From positions 1,860,001 through 1,924,000 of the forward strand of contig NZ_CP044543.1 of NCBI RefSeq assembly GCF_008932115.1: 64,000 nt of DNA, read 5' to 3'. A program made the position numbers and the translations under genes. The notes under the pieces are model-generated. The model had not been told where the DNA came from. It worked only from the letters and a program-made list of their open reading frames with translations, and searched no databases. Every line of letters begins with the position of its first letter. The first letter of the stretch is position 1. This document shows, piece after piece, positions 1 to 8,189 of the stretch. Origin of the DNA: Bradyrhizobium betae. Its GTDB lineage: Bacteria; Pseudomonadota; Alphaproteobacteria; Rhizobiales; Xanthobacteraceae.

Positions 1-83
1 TGCTCGAACTTCACCAGCTGATTGTCGACGGTGTCCAGGCTCTCGCTGGTCTCCGTCAAGAACTCCCGCAACAGATCATCCAT
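1..83 (-). CDS. cheA: Chemotaxis histidine kinase CheA, N-terminal fragment
   Basis: Only the first 27 codons lie in the window; the gene continues past the left edge. The start ATG is at 83 and the peptide begins MDDLLREFLTETSESLDTVD, the typical opening of the CheA Hpt (P1) domain in Bradyrhizobium and Rhodopseudomonas. The phosphorylated histidine itself lies outside the window. CheA is the receptor-coupled kinase that phosphorylates CheY and CheB. The upstream neighbour on the same strand is the chpT-like gene, 197 bases away. The identity rests on this short peptide and the context. Confidence 0.8.
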   Translation of the reverse strand, partial: MDDLLREFLTETSESLDTVDNQLVKFE

Positions 84-280
84 GAAAACAGGCCTTCATA
101 CAGGGAGGGCGCGCACGATTTGTGATGCGCCATTTCGGAATGAGGCCAGCTTCACCGCAAAGCGTTTAATAATGGTTGAGCATGTGGAAAAGAACGGAAC
201 CAACAAAGAGATAAGGCGCTACGGACAAGCCGCAGCGCCTTGTAAAGGATAGGTTAACGATTGCGCGCGACGGGCTTCGT

Positions 281-934
281 TTACGAAGCGGTAATGGTGA
301 TGGCTTCGCCCTCATGCGCGAGCTTCACGGTGACCCCGCAAGCCTGTGCCAACAGCCGCGTATAATAAGGCTGGATCGCGTGCGCATCCGCAGCCGGCCC
401 ACGCTCGCCGCTCAGGAGCTCGGAGATGTTCTGCGGCAAGCGCGCATTATGTCCGGTCGCGGTGATGCGAAAGCTCATGGTCTCGCCGTCGCCGATCGGA
501 TCGACCTTGAGTATGCCGCCGCGCGGGATCGTGTGCTGGGAGACGACCAGCATGTTGAGCAGCAGCTTGACGCGATTCTTCGGCAGCAGCAGCCGCGGCA
601 GATTCCACGTGATCGTGCACTTGCCGTCCTCGATGTGGCCGCGCGCCATGGTCTGGGCATCGCCGAGGTCGATCTGGGCGCCGGACGAGCCGGCCGCGCC
701 GAAGGCGAGGCGGCAGAACTGGAGGCGGGCGGACGCCGTCTTGGCGCTCTTGCGAATCAGGTCGAGCGCGAACTCGCGATCCTCGGGCTTGGGATCGTCG
801 TCGAGCACTTCGAGCCCATTGACGATGGCGCCAACCGGGCTGATGAGATCGTGGCAGACCCGCGAGCACAGCAGCGCCGCGAGTTCGAGCGCATCTGGGG
901 CGGTAGCGGTGGCGGGTGACGAAACGTCAGACAT
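281..934 (-). CDS. chpT: ChpT-type histidine phosphotransferase
   Basis: This 217-residue protein matches the HPTransfase/DUF2328 family, dimeric phosphotransferases that resemble a histidine kinase without ATP binding and relay phosphate from hybrid kinases such as CckA to response regulators such as CtrA. The probable phosphoacceptor is His28 in CHDLISPVGAIVNG, followed by a degenerate ATPase-like C-terminal half. The ATG at 934 was chosen because an AGGAAC sequence precedes it at good spacing; an in-frame start at 976 would add 14 unlikely residues. It lies upstream of cheA on the same strand. In rhizobia this gene is often placed beside chemotaxis genes, so a partner other than CtrA is possible. 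Confidence 0.85.
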   Translation of the reverse strand: MSDVSSPATATAPDALELAALLCSRVCHDLISPVGAIVNGLEVLDDDPKPEDREFALDLIRKSAKTASARLQFCRLAFGAAGSSGAQIDLGDAQTMARGHIEDGKCTITWNLPRLLLPKNRVKLLLNMLVVSQHTIPRGGILKVDPIGDGETMSFRITATGHNARLPQNISELLSGERGPAADAHAIQPYYTRLLAQACGVTVKLAHEGEAITITAS

Positions 935-1106
935 AAAGGGTTCCTGGAATTGCACGGCGCGGACGCGGCGAATCACGCATGCTTGACGAATGCCGCAGGT
1001 TCTAACATTCGCAAGCCCGTGGCAGCTAGCTTGCGATCGGTTCGAAGCGGCCCTAAAGCCGCGGGCGAATCAGTCGCGTGAGGATGGAATTGCCGATGAA
1101 TGAGGC

Positions 1107-1937
1107 ATGCAGGTGAAGCGGATCATCGACGGCCCAGCCGCAGCCGGCCTGATGGAGCCGCTCACCGCGCTGGTGGTGAAGGCTGGCGAAGCGATCCTCG
1201 CGGTCAACCGCTCCGCAATGCGGGTCGACGGCAAGCAGGATGGCTCGCCCGTGACCGAGGCCGACCTTGCCGCCGACCGCATCATCGCGGATGGCCTGGC
1301 GCAGCTTGCGGGCGACGTGCCGACGCTGTCGGAAGAGCGAACCCACCTCGCCTCGCCGCCATTTCTGGACAGCTTCTTCCTGATCGATCCGCTCGACGGC
1401 ACCAAGGAATTCGTCGCCGGCCGCGACGAGTTCACGGTCAACCTCGCTCTCGTCACCCAGGGCGTGCCGCTGCTCGGTATCGTCAGCGCGCCCGCGCTCG
1501 GGCTGCTCTGGCGCGGCATCGTCGGCTATGGCGCCGAGCGCGTCAGGTTCGACGGCGCGACCATCGGCGGCGCCGAGCCGATCCATGCCCGCCGGCTGCC
1601 GATTCCGGGCCAGCCCTGGATCGCGGCGGTGAGCCGCTCACATGGCGACCCCAAGACCGAGGCGTTCATCGACGGCCGGCCCAATGCGGTCAGAAAGACC
1701 GTCGGCTCGGCCGTGAAGTTCGGCCGGATCGCGGAGGGCAGCGCCGACATCTATCCCCGCTTTGGACCCACCTGTGAATGGGACGTCGGGGCCGGCTGCG
1801 CGGTGGTGACCGCCGCCGGCGGCCGGGTCACCGACGGCAAGGGCGGCGAGCTCCGGTTCGGCCAGCGCGGCGATACCGGCTTCATCATCCCGGATTTCAT
1901 CGCCTGGGGCGACCCGCAGGCGGCAGGCAGCTACTGA
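1107..1937 (+). CDS. cysQ: 3'(2'),5'-bisphosphate nucleotidase, inositol monophosphatase family
   Basis: The 276-residue protein has the metal and substrate motifs of the inositol monophosphatase superfamily: SPVTEADLAADR near residues 47-58, the EE pair at 76-77, IDPLDGTKEF at 93-102 and a C-terminal WDVGAGCAVV. The version with TKEF after DPLDG is typical of CysQ, which hydrolyses 3'-phosphoadenosine 5'-phosphate left over from sulfate assimilation. The start is uncertain: ATG 1107 has a GAGG only two bases away, and Met16 (ATG 1152) matches the usual CysQ N-terminus better. It is a single gene, convergent with the YHS gene. Confidence 0.85.
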   Translation: MQVKRIIDGPAAAGLMEPLTALVVKAGEAILAVNRSAMRVDGKQDGSPVTEADLAADRIIADGLAQLAGDVPTLSEERTHLASPPFLDSFFLIDPLDGTKEFVAGRDEFTVNLALVTQGVPLLGIVSAPALGLLWRGIVGYGAERVRFDGATIGGAEPIHARRLPIPGQPWIAAVSRSHGDPKTEAFIDGRPNAVRKTVGSAVKFGRIAEGSADIYPRFGPTCEWDVGAGCAVVTAAGGRVTDGKGGELRFGQRGDTGFIIPDFIAWGDPQAAGSY

Positions 1938-1944
1938 CGGGCTG

Positions 1945-2478
1945 TTACTGACTGAGCTGTTTCTGGAGCGCCGGCCAGCGCTTGCGCACTTCATAGAGGA
2001 AGCGCTCCGGATCGGCGGCGAAGGCGTCGCGATTGGCCTCCCGGCTGAACAGATAGAGCCGCTGCGCCGAGATCACGTAGAAGCGGGGATTGGCGGCGAT
2101 GGCGATGCCGCGGGCGATGTCGGTCGGATCGTAGCCGCCGAACTGCGGCCCATAGATCTCGGGATGGGCGAGGAAGGAGGCGCGATTGCCCTCGTTCCGG
2201 AAGCGCCAGACCGCCCCCCAGAGATTCGCCTCGAACTCCGCCGTCCCCTGCACGGCCGCGCCGTCGACGAAGTAGGCGACGGGGTCGAAGCCCTCGATGG
2301 CCACGCCGCTGAAGCGGTTGACGACGATCCGTTCGGTGGTGGCAGCCTGGGCCGGCAACACCGCGCCGGCGAGCCCAATGCCCGCCAGCAGGCAGGCCAG
2401 GAAGCCGATCAAGGCAATTCCGGGGCGCAAAGGGCTATCTTCCTGCCGTTGTGCCGTCATAGTTGCTGCGGATAACAT
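1945..2478 (-). CDS. YHS domain-containing secreted or membrane-anchored protein
   Basis: A 177-residue protein with one hydrophobic N-terminal segment (about residues 18-45, ending in AQAATT) that looks like a signal peptide or anchor. It is followed by a YHS-type domain: GFDPVAYF, an aromatic-rich middle with WGAVWRFRNEGNRASFLAHP, and FGGYDP. YHS domains occur in metal-related proteins, but the classical Cys of the motif is absent here, so metal binding is not assured. The ATG at 2460 is an alternative start; neither has a clear ribosome-binding site. It is convergent with cysQ, seven bases apart. The function is unknown. Confidence 0.7.
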   Translation of the reverse strand: MLSAATMTAQRQEDSPLRPGIALIGFLACLLAGIGLAGAVLPAQAATTERIVVNRFSGVAIEGFDPVAYFVDGAAVQGTAEFEANLWGAVWRFRNEGNRASFLAHPEIYGPQFGGYDPTDIARGIAIAANPRFYVISAQRLYLFSREANRDAFAADPERFLYEVRKRWPALQKQLSQ

Positions 2479-2569
2479 CCGAGTCGAGGGGACATCCGGC
2501 GCAACCTAGGGCCGTGCCTGTTGGCGCGAGGTTAAGGAAGCGACGGGATTCGATACCAGGGGTTCTTTT

Positions 2570-3175
2570 ATGACTTTCGCATCACGCCTTGCTGCGGTCG
2601 CGCTCGCCGCGCTGGTCGGCTGGATCGTGCCGGCCTCCGCCCAGCAGGCGCCGCCGCCCAACCTGCCGCCGCCGCAGCGGACCTCGACGCCCGGCACCTA
2701 CGGGCCGGACGAGCTGGTCAATGCCGGCCACCGCTTCTTCGGCAACGTCTCGCGCGGGCTCGCCTCGATCATCGAGAAGGCGGTCAGCCAATGGGGCCTG
2801 CCGAACGGCTACATCCTGGGTGAGGAGGGCTCCGGCGCCTTCGTCGCCGGCCTGCGCTACGGCGAGGGCACGCTCTACACCAAGAACGCCGGCGACCTGC
2901 GCGTCTACTGGCAGGGCCCCTCGCTCGGCTTCGACTGGGGCGGCGACGGCGCGCGCACCATGACGCTGGTCTATAACCTGCCCGCCACCAATGCGATCTA
3001 CCAGCGCTTCGCCGGCCTCGACGGCTCCGCCTATATCATCGGCGGCTTCGGCATGACGGCGCTGACCGCCAACAACATCGTGCTGGTGCCGATCCGCTCG
3101 GGCCTCGGCCTGCGCCTGGGAGCCAATATCGGCTATTTGAAATTCACCCCGCGCGCGACCTGGAACCCGTTCTAG
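2570..3175 (+). CDS. DUF1134 / EipA-family envelope protein
   Basis: The 201-residue protein has a cleavable signal peptide (residues 1-24, cut near ASA-QQ), a proline-rich linker, and a glycine-rich DUF1134 domain from about residue 45 to the end. The Brucella member of this family, EipA, is a periplasmic beta-structured protein needed for cell-envelope integrity. The start ATG at 2570 is preceded by AGGGG nine bases upstream. It appears to be a single transcription unit. The assignment to the family is firm, while a role in envelope maintenance is carried over from Brucella. Confidence 0.85.
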   Translation: MTFASRLAAVALAALVGWIVPASAQQAPPPNLPPPQRTSTPGTYGPDELVNAGHRFFGNVSRGLASIIEKAVSQWGLPNGYILGEEGSGAFVAGLRYGEGTLYTKNAGDLRVYWQGPSLGFDWGGDGARTMTLVYNLPATNAIYQRFAGLDGSAYIIGGFGMTALTANNIVLVPIRSGLGLRLGANIGYLKFTPRATWNPF

Positions 3176-3293
3176 GCTCCTGCCTCCGCTCAAGTTCCGG
3201 ATTCACGTTAACAACAGGGCGGGGCTGGCTTTTTGCCGGCCCGCCATGCATTGTCCTTGGTGAATTTTTCCTAAAGTCTGGGAGTTGTGGCCC

Positions 3294-4592
3294 ATGGTCG
3301 AACCGATCATGTACCTTGCGATCGGTTTCCTGCTCTCGATGCTGTGTGGGCTCGCCATCGTGCCGCTGGTGCATAATCGCGCGGTCCGCCTGACCACGCG
3401 GCGGCTCGAGGCCGCCACGCCGCTGTCGATGGCCGAGATCCAGGCCGACAAGGACCAGCTCCGCGCCGAATTCGCGATGTCGGCGCGACGGCTCGAGATG
3501 AGCGTCGACCAGCTCAAGAACAAGACAACGAGCCAGCTCGCCGAGCTCGGCAAGAAGAGCGATGCCATCAACCGCATGAAGATCGAGCTCGGCGAGAAGA
3601 ACGCCACGATCTTCGCGCTCGAGGCACGCGAGAAGGCGGTGAAGGAGCAGCTCCGCGCCACCGAGGAAGAATTCAACACCAAGACCGAGGCGCTCCGCGC
3701 CGCCGAGATCGCGCTGACCGACAAGCAAAGCGAGCTCGCCAAGATCAACTCCGAACTGTCCGACCGCTCGATGATGGCGGAGACCCGCCAGGTCGAGCTG
3801 GTCGCCGTGCGCGCCCAGATCGAGGAGCTCAAGAACCGCGTCGGCGATGCCGAGAAGGAATTCACCGCGACGCAGGCGCGCCTCGCACAGGAGCGCACCG
3901 AATCCGAGACCGCCTCGCGCGAGCTCGGCGACGCGCGCGGCCGCGCCGAGAATCTGAGCCAGCGCGTCACCGAACTCGACCGCCAGCTGATGCTGCAGGT
4001 CAAGGAAGCCGAGATGCTGTCGAGCCGCGTCGCCGACCTCGAGGGACGCCTCGCCACCCAGGGCAAGCTGCTGGCCGAGCGCGACTACGAGAACAACCAG
4101 CTCCGCCAGGCCGGCGAGAGCTCCGATCGCACCATCAAGCAGCTGCGCGTCGAGATAGCGGCCCTGAGCGGCGGCAAGTCCTCGGCTGCGGTCGAAGCGC
4201 TCCGTGCGGAAAAGGCCGCGCTGGAGGAGCAGCTCGGCACCGCCCGCGACGAGCGCGCCAAGCTGCAGCGCGACATCAATGCGATCCAGCAGCAGGCGGA
4301 AAGCTCCTGGGCGACCGAGCGCATGGAGAACGCGCTGCTGCGCGAGCGCATCAACGACATCGCCGCGGAAGTAGCCAAGCTCGCCATGCAGCTCGAAGGC
4401 CCGAACTCGCCGATCGAGGCGCTGCTCGCCGCCGAAGCCGGCCAGCCGCCGAAGCAGGCCGCCCGTCCGGCCAACGGCACCGCGACCAACGGCGCGGTCA
4501 CCCCCACCCTGCCCGAAGGCGGCGGAACGCTGGCCGAGCGCATCCGGGCGCTGCAGGCCCACGCCTCCCGCGCCCGCCAGCAGGGCGCGTGA
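3294..4592 (+). CDS. Membrane-anchored long coiled-coil protein
   Basis: The 432-residue protein begins with a transmembrane helix (about residues 4-24) and then runs as a near-continuous heptad-rich coiled coil, full of Glu, Lys, Ala and Leu, to about residue 375. A low-complexity tail of Ala, Pro, Gly and Thr follows. The ATG at 3294 was preferred because GGAG lies nine bases upstream; a TTG at 3285 would overlap that site. Such proteins are common in Bradyrhizobium and Rhodopseudomonas but I know no assigned function. The shape suggests a scaffold or tether at the inner membrane, which is inference. A long reading frame on the opposite strand is a composition artefact. Confidence 0.75.
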   Translation: MVEPIMYLAIGFLLSMLCGLAIVPLVHNRAVRLTTRRLEAATPLSMAEIQADKDQLRAEFAMSARRLEMSVDQLKNKTTSQLAELGKKSDAINRMKIELGEKNATIFALEAREKAVKEQLRATEEEFNTKTEALRAAEIALTDKQSELAKINSELSDRSMMAETRQVELVAVRAQIEELKNRVGDAEKEFTATQARLAQERTESETASRELGDARGRAENLSQRVTELDRQLMLQVKEAEMLSSRVADLEGRLATQGKLLAERDYENNQLRQAGESSDRTIKQLRVEIAALSGGKSSAAVEALRAEKAALEEQLGTARDERAKLQRDINAIQQQAESSWATERMENALLRERINDIAAEVAKLAMQLEGPNSPIEALLAAEAGQPPKQAARPANGTATNGAVTPTLPEGGGTLAERIRALQAHASRARQQGA

Positions 4593-4749
4593 GCCGGCCG
4601 AAACCCGGTTTCCCCGCGGATTGCGCAACTAACGGAAGCTTTTCAGGGCCTCGGGCGGCCTGGAAACTTGACACCTTCGGCGCGCACTTCTAAATCGCGG
4701 GCTCGATGCGCCGGCCGGGCCAAAGTCCGGCCGCCTGCATGATGGTCCC

Positions 4750-4824
4750 GGGCGCATAGCTCAGCGGGAGAGCGTTCCCTTCACACGGGAGAGGTCCAAG
4801 GTTCGATCCCTTGTGCGCCCACCA
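4750..4824 (+). tRNA. tRNA-Val, anticodon CAC
   Basis: The 75-base sequence folds as a full cloverleaf: acceptor stem GGGCGCA paired with TGCGCCC, D-stem GCTC/GAGC, anticodon stem TTCCC/GGGAG around the loop TTCACAC, and T-stem CAAGG/CCTTG with loop TTCGATC. Discriminator base A and an encoded CCA end at 4824. Loop positions 34-36 read CAC, which decodes GUG valine. A weak hairpin (CACGC-ttc-GCC, aaaa, GGC-ttc-GCGTG) follows directly and may help end transcription. Confidence 0.95.
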
Positions 4825-5091
4825 CGCTTCGCCAAAAGGCTTCGCGTGGCGCAGCCACGCCCAATGATGGCGAAACGTGTCCGGCATAGCTCGAAGAGCG
4901 TCGACGGACCAGGGCATCCTGCTCCCGCTCCGTCAAAAGTCGAAAACAACCCCATGCACAGTAGCCGACCTCAGTCGGATCAACGGGTTGCGGCTTTTCC
5001 GAAATTTACTTGCGCCGTCGGGCAAAACAGGGGCATGATTACATCATCCCACCGCTGAGCCGCGCGACCTTGCCGGCGTGATCTCCAATCG

Positions 5092-5769
5092 TCATTGCGA
5101 GCGCAGCGGCCTCAAGGCCGCATAGAGACCGACCAGCGTTCCGATCGCGACCAGCGCTGCGGCCAGCAGCACCTGCAATTCGCCGTCATCGGTGGTGCCC
5201 ACCGACGACACCAGCCTGGTCACGACGACGAACAGGATGCCTACGGCGGCCGCGGCCCCGACGCTGAGATAGGCGAGCTCTCGCGTCAGGCTGCGGCCGA
5301 GAAGTCCGAGGGCCGTGAAATACATCGCGCAAGCGTTGGGATGAACGAACAGGGCGACGCGCGCGTAACGGCCGTAGGCATCTAGGAGAGACTCACACCG
5401 GTGCAGGGCCGCTTTCGAGGCCACCCGCTGCAGGAGCGGTCTGAAGAAACGCGCCTGCCCGTAACTGAGAATGGCACCCGCGATGATGGCGAGCCACGCC
5501 ACGATAAACACGGAGGTATCCGCGGGCTTCGGATTGAGCGCCACGGACATCAGGATCAGGGCGGTGCCGGGAAAATAGCCGAAATACGGGAAGACCGACT
5601 CCAGCAGCACGCAGACGAACATGAAGACCAGAAACCATGACGAGCCGGTCGCGCCCTGGACGATGGCGTTCAGGTCGAACAGGTTCGTCCTGTACAGGAC
5701 GAGGTACATGCAGGTGGCCAATCCGGCCAGCGCGTAGAACGGCAGCGCCCCCGACAGAAACCGTCTCAT
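5092..5769 (-). CDS. DedA-like polytopic membrane protein
   Basis: The 225-residue protein is strongly hydrophobic with five or six predicted membrane spans. The stretch ESVFPYFGYFPGTALILMSV followed by a long hydrophobic helix and GQARFF resembles the re-entrant loop region of DedA/VTT (SNARE-associated) proteins, which include lipid scramblases. The match is partial and I place it only loosely in that superfamily. Its ATG overlaps the stop of the upstream GreA-like gene by four bases (ATGA), so the two are probably translationally coupled. The last codons (RPLRSQ and stop) lie in a motif that also occurs at 58131-58151, so the C-terminus may have been made by a repeat. Confidence 0.55.
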   Translation of the reverse strand: MRRFLSGALPFYALAGLATCMYLVLYRTNLFDLNAIVQGATGSSWFLVFMFVCVLLESVFPYFGYFPGTALILMSVALNPKPADTSVFIVAWLAIIAGAILSYGQARFFRPLLQRVASKAALHRCESLLDAYGRYARVALFVHPNACAMYFTALGLLGRSLTRELAYLSVGAAAAVGILFVVVTRLVSSVGTTDDGELQVLLAAALVAIGTLVGLYAALRPLRSQ

Positions 5770-6278
5770 TCAACCATCGGGCTTTGTTGCGCGGGCAGCC
5801 CGATCGACAAGATCTCGATCTCCTGCGCGCCCGAACCCACGACATCGCCAACCGCCTTCCCCATCAGCGACTTCGCGACCGGGGCCACGAACGAGATCGA
5901 TCCTTCTTTCGGATCGGCTTCATCTTCGCCGACGATGCGATAGGTCTGCACGCGGCCATCAGTGCGGCTGAAGGTCACGGTGCTGCCGAAGGCGACGATA
6001 TCGGTCGAGGACGGATCGGCGATCACCTGCGCGGTGCGCAGCCGTTCGGTGAGATAGCGGGCGTCGCGCAGGGGGACCGCGGACTGCCGGCGCTTCTCGT
6101 TGACGTCCTCGATGGCTTGCGCGGCTTCATAAGCCTCGCGCGCCGCCTGGAGCTGCGCCTGCAAGGCCTGCAGGCCCGTTTCCGTCACGAGGTTTGGATG
6201 CGGCGAGATCGGCCGATCCGGCAACAGCGTCTCGGACGCAGTCTCGGCGCTTTCTTCCTTGGTAAAGGCGACGCTCAA
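5766..6278 (-). CDS. GreA/GreB-family transcript cleavage factor-like protein
   Basis: From a TTG start at 6278 the 170-residue product begins MSVAFTKEES and contains the segment LPDRPISPHPNLVT followed by a helical stretch and the GreA/GreB C-terminal FKBP-like domain (about residues 90-165, with TYRIVGEDEADP and PVAKSLMGKAVGD). Gre proteins bind in the RNA polymerase secondary channel and help rescue backtracked complexes; this subfamily has a shorter N-terminal coiled coil. A TTG at 6326 is also in frame but overlaps the next gene upstream, and the family N-terminus fits 6278. It is followed with a four-base overlap by the DedA-like gene. Confidence 0.75.
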   Translation of the reverse strand: MSVAFTKEESAETASETLLPDRPISPHPNLVTETGLQALQAQLQAAREAYEAAQAIEDVNEKRRQSAVPLRDARYLTERLRTAQVIADPSSTDIVAFGSTVTFSRTDGRVQTYRIVGEDEADPKEGSISFVAPVAKSLMGKAVGDVVGSGAQEIEILSIGLPAQQSPMVE

Positions 6279-6315
6279 CTCGAAAATCCCGTCGAACAGT
6301 TTCGTAAGGTGCGGA

Positions 6316-6825
6316 CTATACCTCAAGTTCGACGAAGCGGCGCAGCTTGAAGACGAGGTCCGGCATGGCCTGGCGGAACCGGGTCGCGTTGTGGAAACTG
6401 GTCGAGAACGGCGCGAAAGTGATCATCGCGTTCCAGTGCCTGTAACCGTAGACCGTGACGGACACGCCCGTTGCCGGAAAATCCTCCAGCTTGCGCAGCT
6501 CGCCGAGCACGAGATCGGCAATCGCCTCGGCAGGCAGCAATTGCTTGCCGTCCGGCGTGGTGGCGATTTTCGGTGGCGGCTCGACCGGCTTCTCGACCGG
6601 CCTCGTGGCGGCCGGCGCGGCACTGGAAGCGTTCTCAGCGGGGGCATTGCCGGATTTGGCCGCGGCCTCGGGGATGGCGGCCGCGACCTGCTCGAAGCCG
6701 TTGGTCGGCGCTGTCGGTGGAACCTCGGTCAGCGGCGGCGGTGCAATGGTATCTGCGCGCTTGTTGCCACCCAGGATGCTGCTGATCATGGCCACAAGGC
6801 CAGCATCCTTCACGTCCTCACTCAT
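6316..6825 (-). CDS. Hypothetical protein with Pro/Ala-rich linker and conserved C-terminal domain
   Basis: The 169-residue protein starts at an ATG with GGGGGAG just upstream. Residues 1-20 may form a short helix, residues 25-85 are a low-complexity Ala/Pro linker, and residues 90-169 form a compact predicted domain with GKQLLPAEAIADLVLGEL and VTVYGYRHWNAMITF. No signal peptide or membrane helix is seen. It lies 37 bases upstream of the GreA-like gene on the same strand, so a three-gene unit with the Gre-like and DedA-like genes is likely. I do not recognise a function. Confidence 0.65.
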   Translation of the reverse strand: MSEDVKDAGLVAMISSILGGNKRADTIAPPPLTEVPPTAPTNGFEQVAAAIPEAAAKSGNAPAENASSAAPAATRPVEKPVEPPPKIATTPDGKQLLPAEAIADLVLGELRKLEDFPATGVSVTVYGYRHWNAMITFAPFSTSFHNATRFRQAMPDLVFKLRRFVELEV

Positions 6826-6938
6826 TACTCCCCCGGCTCGGGCCTATTCTACACTCCTACGGTGGGCCGCCACAACGGATGTGTGGTCAGCCCCCCGCCT
6901 GGCCAAGGCCGTCGCTAGGCTCCTTCGATGGCATCGAC

Positions 6939-6964
6939 GGCGCGGCGTCTGGTCACGCCGCGCC
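6939..6964 (-). terminator. Hairpin downstream of the 6978-7328 gene
   Basis: A perfect 10-bp inverted repeat (GGCGCGGCGT and ACGCCGCGCC) with a six-base loop starts 13 bases beyond the stop of the secreted Ala-rich protein gene. There is no strong U tract, so it could be an attenuating or RNA-stabilising hairpin rather than an intrinsic terminator. Confidence 0.5.
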
Positions 6965-6977
6965 GCCGTGCGATCCG

Positions 6978-7328
6978 TCACTGCTTATCGAACGGAATAT
7001 ATTGCTGGTACTGCTTGGGCACCGAGCTGCGGTAGCGCGCCGGAACGGTGCCGCTGTCGACCGAATGATCGATCTCCTGCTGCCGGGTCATCTTCTTCTT
7101 CGGCTGCTTCTTCGACGCGCTCTTCCTGGAGTCGGAAGGCTGGCCGGAGCTGTCGGTGGTTGCAGCCGGCGCCGCATTTGTCGGCGTGGAGGTCGCGGCC
7201 GGCGCAGCATTTGTCGCCGCGGGCGCTGCCGTTGCTCCGGCGGCCGGCGCGGTCTGCGCCAGCGCGAACGGTGTTTGCATGAGAAGCGCCAGCGCTGCTG
7301 TCGCAGCCAGCACGTATGATTTTTGCAT
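6978..7328 (-). CDS. Small secreted Ala/Pro-rich protein
   Basis: The product is 116 residues from ATG 7328, which has a strong GGAGG eight bases upstream. It opens with a clear signal peptide (MQKSYVLAATAALALLMQTP, cut near ALA-QT), then an Ala/Thr/Pro/Asn-rich low-complexity stretch, a Lys-rich patch (KSASKKQPKKK) and a conserved-looking end, VPARYRSSVPKQYQQYIPFD. This layout is common among uncharacterised periplasmic proteins of Bradyrhizobium. No enzyme motif is present and the function is unknown. Confidence 0.65.
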   Translation of the reverse strand: MQKSYVLAATAALALLMQTPFALAQTAPAAGATAAPAATNAAPAATSTPTNAAPAATTDSSGQPSDSRKSASKKQPKKKMTRQQEIDHSVDSGTVPARYRSSVPKQYQQYIPFDKQ

Positions 7329-7644
7329 CAAAACCTCCAAAATGACCTGATCCCGAATGAGGCGAGGCAAGGCGTTCGCCCCGGGATCGAATTGTTCAAG
7401 TCCGGTCACGATAGGCCGGCAGCCCGTCGCGAACTGTGGCCGAGATCACATAGCTCACCGCGGCTTGCCCCATCATAGACGCATGTCGAACGCGGCGCCC
7501 ACTGCGGACACCAAGACAAGCACGACAAAGTGTCGGGCATGCCCCGGAACACGCAGACTACGCCGATGCTCCACATTCAAACGTTCTTGTCCTCAAGCGT
7601 TCTTGTCCTCAAGCGTCTTGCACCCGCTCCCAAAGGAGATCGAC
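7329..7644. other. Intergenic region between divergent small secreted-protein genes
   Basis: 316 bases without a convincing gene. It must hold promoters for both divergent genes. The only structure seen is a perfect tandem duplication of a 16-base unit, GTTCTTGTCCTCAAGC, at 7583-7598 and 7599-7614, just upstream of the ribosome-binding site of the gene at 7645. A partial third copy (GTCTTG) follows. Confidence 0.5.
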
Positions 7645-7878
7645 ATGCGTCGCACCATCCTCACCCTCGCATCGTTCGCGGCCTTGATCGCCGCGACCGT
7701 CCCGGCAACCCAGGCCCACGCAGCCAACGACAGATACTGCCTGCAAGGCCGCATGTGGGGTTATCCCGGCAACTGCCAGTTCGCGAGCTACCAGCAGTGT
7801 CAGGCCACGGCCTCCGGCACGTCGGCCTATTGCGGCGTCAATCCGCGCTACGCGTTCTCGCAGCAGCGCACTTACTGA
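7645..7878 (+). CDS. DUF3551-family small secreted Cys-containing protein
   Basis: The 77-residue product starts at ATG 7645 with AAAGGAG eight bases upstream. Residues 1-26 form a signal peptide ending in AHA. The mature part has four cysteines in the pattern YCLQGRMWGYPGNCQFASYQ and CQATASGTSAYCG, which is the signature of the DUF3551 family, abundant and multi-copy in Bradyrhizobium. The cysteines probably form two disulfides in the periplasm. The family has no known function. A longer in-frame reading to 7357 lacks a start signal and would bury the signal peptide. Confidence 0.8.
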   Translation: MRRTILTLASFAALIAATVPATQAHAANDRYCLQGRMWGYPGNCQFASYQQCQATASGTSAYCGVNPRYAFSQQRTY

Positions 7879-8189
7879 CGAGACGACGGCTGAAAACATG
7901 CGGCGTGCGGGATAGCGCACCCCGCGCTCGTCAGGCCGACCAAGGCTCGGGCCTTGCGCCGTACACTTCATCTCCACACCGCCCGACCGCCTCCGCGAGC
8001 TGCTGCCCAGCGGTGAAGCCACATCGTCCTGGGCACGCCGCGTGCGGTGCCAACTTGTCACAACCGGGCGCGAAAAGGCTGCGCGCTCGAGGCTGCGGGT
8101 TGTCGCGTTTCGGCAAGTCATGACAATTGGCATCAGGATGCTCATTCCGATTCGCAGGGCATCATGACAGGCAGGCTGAGGACGTCGTC
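7879..8189. other. Intergenic region upstream of the outer-membrane protein gene
   Basis: 311 bases between the DUF3551 gene and the beta-barrel gene. Overlapping reading frames here have no start signal or recognisable product. I see no repeat or strong hairpin; the segment GCTGAGGA just before 8190 serves as the likely ribosome-binding site of the next gene. Confidence 0.4.

Noticed and set aside
3144..4628. A 494-codon open frame on the minus strand opposite the coiled-coil gene
   Set aside because: It is rich in Leu, Gly and Ala with no domain, and it mirrors a gene whose GAG/CTC-biased codons keep the other strand open. The plus-strand protein has a membrane helix, heptads and a ribosome-binding site.
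4690..4955. Small minus-strand frames across the tRNA-Val gene
   Set aside because: These give the familiar spurious peptides made by reading a tRNA on the wrong strand. The cloverleaf is complete on the plus strand.
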